This document shows, in pieces, positions 21,659-32,668 of a DNA stretch of 64,000 nt (within the stretch, counting starts at the first letter, position 1; each line of letters opens with the position of its first letter). Origin of the DNA: Theobroma cacao (Eukaryota > Streptophyta > Magnoliopsida > Malvales > Malvaceae); NCBI RefSeq assembly GCF_000208745.1, contig NC_030853.1:2677187-2741186 (forward strand), in the 5' to 3' direction. A program made the translations under genes and the position numbers. Under the pieces are notes generated by a model, which made no database searches, was not told where the DNA came from, and saw only the letters and a program-made list of their open reading frames with translations.

Positions 21659-24583
21659 ATGAGGTATGGCGGGTCAAGGAAGAAGCGAGCTTTGGTGCGG
21701 TGGTTTTTGATTCTCTGCGCAGCTTTTACTTTAATAAGCTGGCTGATGCTGCTGACTCTAAGATCCATTGATACACCTCCGACGACGACGACGACGAAGA
21801 CGACGGATGTGGCGTTGGTGGATTTGCCAGGCAAGCTGGAGCACCAGTTGTTTCAAAGAGACGGCGTTTTGTCATCGGCGGAGGCGCCCAAGAAAGCTTC
21901 GGCGAAGAGTTGTGCCACGGTGGAGGAAATGGGGAAGTCTTTTAAAGGGAGGATCTTGAAGGAGAGTCTTGGAGTTCGAAGGATTATTCAACGTCACTTT
22001 TCTGTAAATGGTAATTAATTTTCGATATCTTCGCTGCTTCTGATTTATATTTAGCTGGATTTTCACTGTTAAATTATAAAAAGTTTACGTTTTCATTTCG
22101 TTTTGGAGATATAAGTTGAAATTTTATTTGTTTTGGCATTTAAAATTAGAATAATTTAAGATAGAAATTAATAAAAAAAATCGAAGTTCATTTCTTGAGG
22201 TTAAAGTAGTCGCCCTATGGAAACTATGGATTAGACTTTGAAGAATTTTAGTCCCATTTTCCTGAAATTCTGTTTTGGAAAATCCTACTATAATTATATT
22301 TTAAGATTAATTTCTCTTAAAAAAAGGTGACTTTTGGAAATTTTGGGTCTGTTTTGTTAGAGGTATGAGGAAAATTACATGTAAATTTTCTAAATGCAGG
22401 TGCTTCAAGAATTCGAGAGCTTCCTCCAGAGCAGTTTTGTAGACATGGGTTTGTGATAGGGAAAGCATCTGAAGCCGGTTTTGGAAATGAAATGTATAAG
22501 ATATTAACTGCTGCAGCTTTAAGTGTAATGCTGAACCGGTCGCTGATCATTGGGCAAACCAGGCATATTGGTTCTTTCTCAATCCTTTATGTTTTGTGTT
22601 TAAATGTTCTTATATGTACAACACTTGTCTTTGTTAGCAGGAACTAGTATTTTAGATTTATCCTCATATAAAATTCATACTGTATAAATGGTTTAGAAAG
22701 TAGAAAGGTAAATATCTGAAAAGTGACTCCATTTTATATGCATTTTCCCCAGGATGTACTGACTTTAGGAAAGTATGATAATTGTCTTGGCAAATGTTTA
22801 ATGATTTCCTATGTCATTGCGGTTATGCTCATGCTTTTAATGTGTTCTTTTATATTTTCACTTTTCTTTGTTCAGGGGTAAATATCCTTTTGGGGATTAC
22901 ATTTTGTATTCCAATCTCACCTTTACCTTGAGAGAAGTGAAGCATCTATGGAGACAAAATGGCTGTGCAAAAATCTATGGAAGGCATCTGGTAATGAGGA
23001 CTGATGATTTTGAGAAGCCAACAAAAACAAATGCTCTTTGTGGCAATTGGAGGAAGTGGCGTCAACCTATCATATGGTAAACTGGGAACTCTGTTGATAT
23101 AAATTGTCCTAATATTTTTATGGCTACCTTTTCATCATTACCAGCTATAATACTTCAGGTATCAAGGTACCACGGATGCTGTAGCTGCTCAATTTTTCTT
23201 GAAGAACATACATCCTGATATGAGAAATGCTGCTTCTGAGTTATTTGGAAAGCCAGAATCTCTTCGATCTCGCCCTAATGTATTTGGGGAATTAATGAGA
23301 ATTCTAATTTCTCCTTCAAGAGATATTGAGGAAGCAGTTAATTGGGTTCTTCGTGGTGGTAGGGACCCTGATATTACATTGCACATGCGGATGCTTATGA
23401 ATAGGTATTGGAGAAAAATTACAGTACTTATCATATCCAATTTGCTGACAATCTTTTTCAAAGTAACTGAAAATTATTACAAATTTAAAACCACCTAAAT
23501 TTTAGAATTGAAAATCCTTGCACAACTTATAAAATCTCGTTCTCATGTGCTTTGAAAACTCACTTGAATCTGGTGGGTATCTAAACTGATTAGTGATGCT
23601 GGTTCTCATGTTCCGTGTTTCAGGCCTGTGAGAGCTGCACAGGCTGCATTGAACTGCCTCAGAAGAGCAACACGCAACTTACAGCAGGGATCAAGACCCA
23701 GGGTGGTTGTAGTATCGGATACCCCCTCTTTTGTAAAAAGCATTACACCAAATATAAGTGAATTTGCTGAGGTAATAAACTTGGTACCCCCAAGAAAAAT
23801 TAAAACAATTCAATTTTAGTGATAAATAACCTTCGTGGTTGAATTATCAGTGAGTAGGCAGAGGTACTGATCCAGTTGCACTTTTTCCTCATGTAGGTTC
23901 TTCATTTTGATTATAAACTTTTCAGAGGTAATGCCTCTCATGATATTAAAGCATCACCAAATTTGGATTTTAGAGTGAAAGATTGGGGCCCAGCACCCAG
24001 ATGGGTTGCTTTTGTGGATTTCTTTCTTGCATCTAGTGCAAAACATGCAGTTGTTTCTGGGGCTCACAGGCGTGTTGGGACTACTTATGCGCAGTTAATT
24101 GCTGCACTAGCTGCAGCAAACAGTATAGGTAAGATTGCTCCCTGCATTCCTGACCCATCGTTGTCAACTGTTTATTTAGCAACAATGTTTGGACCATCCC
24201 TTCTACACATTGATGTTGCAGTGTCTTATTGTTGCTTGGTCCTTTCAGGGGAAAATTCTACGGGTTCAAGTTTTTCTTTCCTAAGCAGCTTCCAGAGTAA
24301 TTTGTTGGCAGACGGTTTGAAGCTTCAGGTGGGTTGGGGGCATGTATGGAACCGATTTGCAGGGCCATTGAGTTGTCGGGGACAGCCCAATCAGTGTGCT
24401 TACACACCACTTCTTCCTCCAGCTTGGTGGGAGGGCATCTGGCAATCTCCCATTCCGCGTGACATTCACAGGTTGGAACAATATGGTGTCCACCTCTCAG
24501 GCTTTGGAACAACTGATGAAAATCAGATTCGTTCATTTTGTAGTTCTAGGAAGAATATTGTGAAAACTGTTACATTCATATAG
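21659..24583 (+). CDS. Type II membrane protein, glycosyltransferase-like, function unknown
   Basis: Seven exons join in frame: 21659-22010, 22400-22562, 22876-23076, 23159-23404, 23624-23771, 23897-24128 and 24249-24583. They give 558 residues. A short basic N-terminus (MRYGGSRKKRALVRW) precedes one hydrophobic segment at about residues 15-35, the layout of Golgi type II enzymes. A Thr-rich stem with a run of ACG codons follows. The large lumenal part has GFVIGKASEAGFGNEMYK, VVVVSDTPSFVKSI, FFLASSAKHAVVSGAHRRVG and several conserved-looking Cys and Trp residues. It resembles Arabidopsis At3g26950, annotated only as a transmembrane protein. The general look is that of an O-fucosyltransferase-like fold, but no catalytic motif can be asserted. 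Intron 2 needs a GC donor (AG|GCATAT at 22563). All other borders are GT-AG. Confidence 0.85.
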
Positions 24584-25324
24584 ATGTAGTTGCTGAAGCT
24601 ACAATTCATTCAATGCAATTTTTCTGTTGTGTTACTCACAGCATGCACCTTCATCAGGTGTCTCCCAACTATGCATCTCTTTATTTTCTTTTCCTTTTAG
24701 CATGGTAAACAGGTGGAAAAGGAAGGAGAAAAAAAAGATATTTCCTGAATATTTAAAAGAAAAGAACAGAGAAGCGAAGGGAAGAAAGACAAGGAAATCT
24801 TACCTTAAACGCTTTTATGGTTCAAATCTCAGCTTGTCCTAAAAGGGAAAGAAATCTTTTATATTTGACAGTTTTAAAGCACAATTTGGCTCCTTCACGA
24901 GGCTGAGGGATTCAAAGGCGACATCTCTCTCTTTTCCAGTGTTCCTAAGAGTCATTAAGCCACTGCTTCTAACAGAGGTACTTTTCTTCTCTTCTTCTTC
25001 ATCTTTCTTTCGACTTTATTGTTTTTATTTTCATATTTAAATCCTTATTTTCTTGTCAATTTTCTTATTCTTTTTCACAATTTTGATGTGCTTGATTAAA
25101 AGGGCAGAAACTTTTTTTTTTGGGTTGAATTTGTAAACTATTAGTTAGATCTAATGAACAATTCATGTTCTCTTCTTTAAGAAACATTAGGTTAAAGGTT
25201 CAACCCTCTATTTTTCTTAAACTTCCTCTTATATAAATATAAGAAATAAAAAGTTGGATTTTCAATATTTGAACAGTAAAAATCCGTCCTTAGGTCTAAA
25301 GTTCATAGCAAATCTTTAAATTAG

Positions 25325-25650
25325 GGTGTGAATATTCGATCAATTCAATCGATTCGGTTTTGAAATTTAAAAATTGAATTAATTGAATTTTTATAAATAA
25401 ATAATTGAATCAATCAAATTATATTTTAAAATTCACTTATATACAACCGATGTGTCAATTTTATTATTTTTTAAAAAATATTTTATATTATATATTGATG
25501 ATCGATTTTTCGATAAATTCATAAAACTAAACATTATTAATCGAATAATTTGAAACCGATTAATATTGACCCTTACTTGAAACCGATTAATAATTTGAAA
25601 CATTATTAATTTGAAATCGAATAATTTCGATAACTCGAATATTGCCACTT
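25325..25650. repeat. Decayed element with GGGTGTG-type start
   Basis: The sequence starts AGGGTGTGAATATTCGATC and is rich in CGATT and CCGATTAAT words. It ends in TCGAATATTGCC, partly complementary to the start. Similar starts occur at about 35196 (GGGTGAGTATTGAT) and 38095 (GGGTGTGTAAATGATCGG). It is non-coding, and the boundaries are approximate. Confidence 0.4.
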
Positions 25651-26128
25651 TCCATTTGGTCGTTGATCCTATGCAGGGCTCTCAATGCCCAACTTTAGCT
25701 ACTTGGAACCTTTGGATAAGTGTGAGTTGGGTTCATATGCATCCTTTGCTCCTCTCCCTTTCCCTTGACATCTCCTTTTTCAATTTCAACATGCTTTCAT
25801 GGAAGACTCCTCTATTTTCTTTTTTAATAGAAGATCCCATATTTCCTGAATTCCTATTTTTCATGCAACTCAAATTCTATTAGTCTTTCATATTCTTTTG
25901 TGGCATGTTTGGTTCAAATAACAAAATAGTCATTCCTTATGTATTCTTTATTTTTTTTTTCAATGATATTGTTTATTTTATGGAATGATCATTTTGGTAA
26001 AGGTCGAAAAAACCATTACCGACACTCCCTTTTTGTCTCAAAATGATTAAGGTTAAAATAACATAAAAAAAGTAATTGAGCAATTTCAATACATATATAA
26101 GATAAACTTACCTTCATTTTCTTTTCAC

Positions 26129-26592
26129 GTAATATTCAAATAAATCTCTAAACTATTCAAGAAAATTTAAATAAATTTTTAATTTTTTGTTATATTCAAT
26201 TAAGTCTTTGTATTTTTATTTTAAGTTAAATAAGCCTTTATGATTGATGATTGATTAATTGTCATCAATCGAAATATCACTTGTCATTTTATATTCACAT
26301 GACATTGATATGAAAAGAGAAAAATATCATATAATCATATCAAATTAATATGTTACTTCATCATCAATTATGATATGTCAACATACCACACTATCATCAA
26401 TTATAATATGTTAGCATACTAAGTCAGCGTCATGCAACTTATAATGATAAATGATATTTGGACTAAATAAATCATTAATTATAAAGACTTATTTAACTCA
26501 AAATAAAAATATAAGAATATAATTAAAATGAGGTAAAAGTGTAATGACTTATTTGAATTTTTTAAAATAATTTAAAAGCTTTTTTAGATATT
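26129..26592. mobile_element. Dispersed MITE-like repeat, copy A
   Basis: The left end reads TAATATTCAAATAAATCTC and the right end read on the minus strand is TAATATCTAAAAAAGC, a related inverted sequence. Inside are paired motifs: CACTTGTCATTTTATATTCAC on the left half and the partner ATATTTGGACTAAATAAATC on the right half. The same order of motifs is seen in copies B and C of the window. Confidence 0.65.
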
Positions 26593-26660
26593 ATGCCTTT
26601 TCTTTTTCTCTCTACTCATTTGCCTCTCTATCCAAAAATGCTCTTATAAACATTCTAGTA

Positions 26661-27086
26661 TAATATTTAAAAAAACTTTTAAACTATTCAGAAAAAGTCT
26701 TTCTACTCTTATTTTAATTAATAATTGATTTAATCAAAATGTCATTTGTTATTTTATAATACGTGAAGCTAATATAACATGCTAACATATTATAATTGAT
26801 GGTAATATGATATGTTATCAAATCATAATTAATGATGATGTGACATATTAATTTGACATAATAACATGATCATGTGATATTTTTCATCTTCCACATCAAT
26901 ATTGTGTTAATGACATGTAAATATAAAATGACAAGTGACATTTGGATTAATAAAAATTAATCAATTATCAATCTAAGGGCTTACTTGATTCAAAATAAAA
27001 ATATAAAAGTTTGATTAAATACAATAAAAAAATAAAAAATTATTTAAATTTTTTTGAATAATTAAAGAGCTTATTTGATTATTATG
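26661..27086. mobile_element. Dispersed MITE-like repeat, copy B
   Basis: It starts TAATATTTAAAAAAACTTTT and ends in CTTATTTGATTATTATG, which is inverted relative to the start. The interior carries AAATGACAAGTGACATTTGG, the reverse complement of the CACTTGTCATTT block in copy A. It lies only about 70 bases after copy A. Confidence 0.6.
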
Positions 27087-28059
27087 TAAAACATTTTTTA
27101 TAAGATCTTGTTAAAAAATGTCTATGATGACTGTAATATTAAATAATATTTTATCTCGATATATTAAAATTCATTTCATTAATTACTAACTATTATATTT
27201 AGTTAAATAAATATTTATATCAATAATATTTTAATCTATTTTAAAAATATTTTAAGGGAAGTATTCGAGTATTTAATTTATTAATTAATATATAATTTTC
27301 ATATTTAAAGAATAAAATTTAAATCTCCTTTCAATTTTAAAAAATATATATATATTTTTTTTAAGGGTATTATAAGCAAAACCCTTATTTATCAAGAAAA
27401 GAAAAAACCGTTTTTACTTGTTTGGCTCAAACTTAACAGTAACGCATTAATTTGGCAAGGATGCCAGGAAAGCGATTGCCAAAAGAGGCGAATGGGACTT
27501 ATTTAATGTACATTGAAGCGAACACCTAAAGCCCAAAAAGTGACAATGGATAAATGAAAGGGACCCAGTTTGACTGTTCTTGATCAGACAAGGAAAGAAG
27601 TAAACAAGAATAGAAATAAAATTTCTTAGCAGATTTACTTGATTACCTGGAAATCCCTGATGGGTTGATTATTATGGTAGAAAATCTCATGAAATCATGA
27701 TTCCCAGGTAAAAATTTTTAATTTTTATGACTTAAAAATCATCCCCAAAGCTGCAATTCAATAAATAAAAATAATAATCTGGGATTTTTTTTGTTATTAT
27801 TATTATCATTATAATATTCATGATTTTATCATCATTCTGAACTGACGTCAGGAAGAATTAGAGACAAAATTTAAGATTCTATATTTTGATTCTTGTTTTC
27901 GTGAAATAAACGTGGAAGGCCAAAACCCAGATCAGTGTTTTTTTATTGTCAAGTGAAGTTCTTAGTTGTCAAGTTTCGAAGCTTTTCCACTAGAGAGAAT
28001 AAAAAAAGGGATAGCCTTCTCTTCTTTTTCTTTTTTGGATTTTGATTGATCAGGAGCAA

Positions 28060-31000
28060 ATGGGTTTTTGCCCTTGTTGTTGTTGGAGGAGAGTGAAGAA
28101 GCAGAAGAGTGGTGAGAAACAAGAACTTAGTTTCTTTCTCGCAATTGCTTCTTTCCTGTGTTTTTTGACTGCATTCTTTGTTTGATATGCCTCAGTCTTG
28201 TTGTTCTTTTCAGTTTACTTATCTTTGTTTCGATCTGGATTTAATATGGTATTTTAAATCAGTCGAGGTTACATAATCCATTGGTTTGTTTATAGAAGAG
28301 TTTGTTTGGGCTACTGTTATCAATATTTTGGGAGTAATGTTAACTTAGTGGATAGAATTTTGGCAATGTTAAGCATATTGTGATGGAGTGTGAGAAAATA
28401 CAGCTTAAAAAGAAATGCATGCCTCAATTTTCTTCTGGTCAGTTTCTTCCGTTACCTTTCTTTCATGCAATTGTTTCTTTCCTGTGGTTCTGGTTGCATT
28501 CTTTGTTTGATATGCCTCAGTCTTGTTGTTTTTCAGTTTACTTTTCTTTCTTTTTTTTTTATCTTGGTTTATTATGATTTTTAATCAATTGAGGTCACTT
28601 AATCCATTTGTTTGTTTGAAGAAGCGTTTGTTTAGGCTACTGTTATCAATATCTCGGGAGTAATATGATTTTAGTAGATAGAATTTTGGCAGTGTTAAGC
28701 ATATTGTAATGAAGTGACCATTGGTTTTTCTCATTTTCTTGGATGTGAGCTTATTTAATTTAGAATCTTTTGGTTTCTTAATTTCTGTTAGGAAGGTTGA
28801 CCTTTTTGATTTGTTGCATGAGTGGAATACCTTTTATTCTATAAAAGCGTTAAGTCTTATTCAAGAAATAAGTTTTTGAATTTATACATTGAATTGTTCC
28901 ACCCAACCGGCTAGAAAGCAGAATGAAGTTTCATCCTAATTCTACTATTGCAGACGACATTGCTGCTATTTCTGGTAATAATGTTGGGTTTTATCGGCTT
29001 TGGTATGGTGATACTGTTCGGCTATTGACAATTGAGTTTGTTATTTCAGTTAAGATTGCATTTCAGAGCTAATTCTTCGTGGAATTGTTATTGAACTTAA
29101 CTTACTAGGTTTTTCATGGAATAGAAGCACACTTGAGCAGTTGAGTTAGCTTGAGCCATTATAAGAGTTTAAGATTTAAAGCTTAGCTGGGATAACTCTG
29201 TGGCTTCAGTGTGCAAGATATATGTGATTTAATACTGAACTTGTGTGAGTTTCGGTTGATTCTGCCTTGTCTTTTTCTTAACTATCTTATGAGTCAGTAA
29301 CTTGTAGGATTTGTCAGTGCTGCCTTTCTTTTTACTTTGTGTCTTTTCCTAGATGAACCAAACTAAATTGGAGATTTTTGGAACCAGCTAATGAGATTCC
29401 AAAAGTTGGCCAAACTTCAGCGAAGTAGGCTATTACATCTCAGCGTACTAGGTTGGATCCAAAATCTGTTTTTTTAGCACACTTTTATACTCCAAAAGGA
29501 AATTGAATTTTAAAGATATCTGAAATTTACATGTTAATCCAAGTAGCATGATACGGTTTATGCTGATCATCTAACTATGCCTGAACCAAAACAGGAGATG
29601 ATTCAGTAGGATCAAAAAGCGTTACAGGCTCAAGGCGGGAACCACCAGCTCCAACAGATGAGCCTAATGCTGGCAATAGAGCTCAGACTTTTACCTATCA
29701 AGAGCTGGAAACCGCAACAAATGGTTTTAGAAACACATCCTTGATTGGACGAGGTGGATTTGGGCCTGTTTATAAAGGGCAATTAGGAAGTACTGGTCAG
29801 GTACGCTCTTCTGTGCCTGTCAAATTTCCAGGGAACTTTTATTCATCCAAGTTGCTTGTCAATCACATGTATTATGGTTGTTAGCAGGTTGTAGCTGTTA
29901 AGCAACTTGATAGGAGTGGTCACCAAGGGGAAGAGGAGTTCCTTGTGGAGGTTCTCATGCTTTCTCTTTTACATCACCCTAATCTTGTCAATATGATTGG
30001 ATACTGTGCTGAAGGGGATCAGCGGCTTCTTGTCTATGAGTACATGGAGCTGGGATCCTTGGAAGATCAACTCCGTTGTAATATCTCTATTCTTTTTCCA
30101 TTAATCTTGTAAAAGAATTCATTTGTTAGAAATCTTTTCTGTGATTCTCTCTAGACCTCCATAATGGGTCTCAAAGGTACTCACTCACTCACTGCCTACA
30201 AACAGCTTTAACAACCTTTTCAAGTTTCTTTTCCTGCTAGTCCAGTCGTAGTTTTTTGATAGTTAATTACGGAGTATTTTAGTGATAACTCTACACAAAT
30301 GATGCTATTGTTTCTACATCTTTTGAGTAACATTAATAGAAGAGCAATGAATTTTGCAGTTCGTACTCCTGGTCAGAAGCCTTTGGACTGGAATACAAGA
30401 TTGACAATAGCTGCTGGTGCAGCCAAAGGTCTGGAATATCTTCACAGTGGAGCCAATCCTCCCGTTTTGTGTAGAGATTTAACATCATCTAACATACTAT
30501 TAGGTGAGGGCTTCCACCCAAAGCTCTCTGATTTTGGGCTTGCAAAATTTGGTCCAAGCGGAGATAAATCACATGTTTCCACTAGGATCATGGGAACCAG
30601 AGGCTACTGTGCCCCCGAGTACCTTAGTAGCGGAAAATTGAGTATGAAGTCTGACATCTTTAGTTTTGGGGTAGTCTTGTTGGAGCTAATAACTGGACGT
30701 AAAGCTCATGATATTACCAGTGCTCCTGACGAGCGATACCTTGTTAATTGGGTAATACTTCACATTGCATCTAGAATCTTTGGCTGAAAGTGTTCTACTT
30801 CATGATTGCTTCTCATTTATACTTTTGGTCATTCAAACATTTATTTGTAAAGTCGGCCTAAAAGTCACTACACATGCTCAAGATTCCTTGTTATAGATAC
30901 TTTCCAGCAATGAGTTTTATGACCTAATTTTATATATATATATATATATTTGAAATTTTTTTCTAGGCCCTACCCATGTTGAGAGATGCAAAGAAGATTT

Positions 31001-31392
31001 TGAGCTTAGCGGATCCTGTGCTGAGAGGTCACTTTCCCAGACCCACCTTGAGGAGGGTTCTAGAGGTCGCCTCCATGTGCATCCAAGAAAATGCTAATTC
31101 CAGACCCTCTATTGGTGATGTAGTGCTTGCTCTGAATTATTTGGCTTCCCGTCCATATGACCCAAATGAAGGCAATAGGGTTGATGTCAGAGCCAGAGGG
31201 CCTGAGATCAGGGAGTCTCCAACCATGGCGTTTGACAGAGAGCGAGCTGTTGCTAGGGCCATGGAGTGGGGACGGAGATGCAGAGAAAAAAGACGACAAA
31301 GTGGAGAAAATGTCTCTGGTGGATCAAACAGGTCAAAGTTGAAGACATTCTTGGAGTTAAACCAACATGAACGAGGAACTCCATGTGCATGA
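28060..31392 (+). CDS. CDG1: Receptor-like cytoplasmic kinase (RLCK-VII), CDG1-like
   Basis: This kinase family works at the plasma membrane downstream of receptor kinases. CDG1 itself acts in brassinosteroid signalling. Five exons join in frame: 28060-28111, 29595-29800, 29888-30077, 30360-30751 and 30967-31392, for 421 residues. The N-terminus [11 protein letters not shown] has Gly2 for myristoylation and Cys4 and Cys6-8 for palmitoylation. The kinase domain has GRGGFG (69-74), VAVK with Lys91, Glu107, CRD with Asp189, DFG at 207-209 and CAPEY in the activation segment. The catalytic loop reads RDLTSSN, with Thr191 where RLCKs normally have Lys. An exon 3 donor three bases earlier (30074) would also be in frame. 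The CDG1 assignment rests on gene order and length as well as sequence. Confidence 0.88.
28131..28715 (+). repeat. ~326 bp tandem duplication inside intron 1 of the kinase gene
   Basis: Sequence at 28131-28388 is repeated at 28457-28715. Shared words in the same order include TGCATTCTTTGTTTGATATG, CCTCAGTCTTGTTGTT, GGCTACTGTTATCAATAT and GTTAAGCATATTGT. The copies differ by scattered substitutions and a few indels. The duplicated segment is entirely non-coding. Confidence 0.9.
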
Positions 31393-31967
31393 AGGAGGAA
31401 ATCTAGAAGCCTAAATCTTAAGTGCATGCCTTTGTTTTCTTGAATTCTAAACCGTATGGGGATGGGGTTTGCTTTTCAATTTCCTTCTCTGGCCCCAAAA
31501 AACCAAAAATTTTGAATTCAAGAGTAAAACCAAAAATATTATCAGGAAAAGCTATACCCCAAATTCTTTTAATATTATAACATTTCTCCTCACAATCCAT
31601 TTCAAAAATATAGCCCAATTTGTTGCTAAATGCTAATGTTGTTTTCCATCCCAGTTTTACTATAATTTAAGCTAAATATCTAAATACGTTTGCAAATTAT
31701 ATCAAAAAAGTTAATTTAATTTTTATATTATTATTACATTTAAATCAATCTCTAAATTTTTATTTTAAAATAAATAAGTTCTTTATATTAATCGTTGACT
31801 AGCAAAAATTAATCAATATCACATCTTCTTTCACGTTGTATATTGATGTGTATCTTAGTGACATCAATGCCACGTTGTATCAAAAATTGTTAATAGAAAT
31901 AGAGTTTTTTTCTTTTTATTTACTCAAATTTTTAAATATTATTGATTAAGAATTTAAAATAAAAAAT
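31393..31967. other. Kinase 3' flank and a half-copy of a dispersed repeat
   Basis: From about 31668 the sequence AAGCTAAATATCTAAATACG begins a left end that matches, inverted, the right end of a repeat at about 34322. The intervening bases are AT-rich and non-coding. Confidence 0.45.
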
Positions 31968-31973
31968 TAAAAA

Positions 31974-32668
31974 ATAAAATAAAATATCTTGACACTTTTA
32001 AATTTTAATCAAAATTATATAAAAATTTATTAATTTAAAAAATAAACACTCAAACCTAAAAACCTTAACATCATTAACAGAAAAAGTAAAAAGATTAAAA
32101 TACCCTTTTCTCTTTCTCTCAATTTTTATCTTTCTTTCAAACAATTTTATCGGCCGGAGGCACTCCCTTACTCCGACCGACCGCCCTGTGATCAGATTTG
32201 GCACTCCTCAACACTGAGGAGCTCCAAATCGCGCCCAGATAGCTCAAAAAAGAGCTCTGACTTTCCCTTGAAGGAGCACAACAACTCCCTCAAAGGGGAG
32301 CTCCGTGCTCCCTTGGGGGAGCGGAACATCAGCGCTCCCTAAGGGAGTGTCGGTCTAGCTGTGCTCCTTTAAGAGAGTGCAATTCTCAGGCCAGATCTGT
32401 CCGAAAAAGGTAAGTAGTTTTTTTTTTTAAGAAAAAAAAATTAAAATGAAAAATAAAAGTTTATATCGTGTTGTAATTTTTGACACATTCAAAGGTAAAA
32501 TTATCTAAAAAGCATTGTTATATCAACAAATTAACGAAAAATTTAAACAGTTTGACTTATGTGTCCAGCAACATACATTCTTTCAAGGCAGATTGTCTAT
32601 TTTTCAAACTAACGAATCTTCGTATAATTTTAATTAAAACTCAAAGATGTATGGGTATTTTATTTTAA
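31974..32668. mobile_element. Foldback-type element with ~75 bp TIRs and a GC-rich core
   Basis: The left arm at 31974-32048 matches the minus-strand reading of the right arm at 32593-32668. Both start AAAATAAAATA, share TTTTAAT-AAAATTATA words, and then AAAAATA-AC--TC. Translating the two arms outward also gives related peptides containing CLFFKL and IILIK, which shows the similarity in another way. The middle 240 bases are GC-rich in an AT-rich neighbourhood. No protein is encoded. Confidence 0.75.
32160..32400. repeat. Array of CTCC/GGAG hairpins in the core of the foldback element
   Basis: Successive perfect or near-perfect stems are seen. CTCCTCA pairs with TGAGGAG (32204-32221) and AGCTC with GAGCT (32241-32256). 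CTCCC pairs with GGGAG (32285-32300), GCTCCC with GGGAGC (32307-32322), and CTCCC with GGGAG (32335-32347). Loops are 3-6 bases. Most of the stems share the CTCC/GGAG word. Confidence 0.75.

Larger units (their letters stand above)
24584..28059. other. Intergenic region with several non-coding repeats
   Basis: The 3' flank of the membrane-protein gene is followed by AT-rich DNA. It holds a decayed inverted-repeat element (about 25325-25650) and two copies of a dispersed MITE-like repeat. The last 450 bases should be the promoter and leader of the kinase gene. Confidence 0.55.

Noticed and set aside
23963..24583. Continuous 206-codon frame taken as one exon of the membrane-protein gene
   Set aside because: It reads through an intron with a good donor (GTAAGA at 24129) and acceptor (CAG at 24248). 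Removing it restores the family sequence.
30299..30359. In-frame Met upstream of kinase exon 4
   Set aside because: It is intron sequence. The acceptor at 30359 joins in frame to exon 3.
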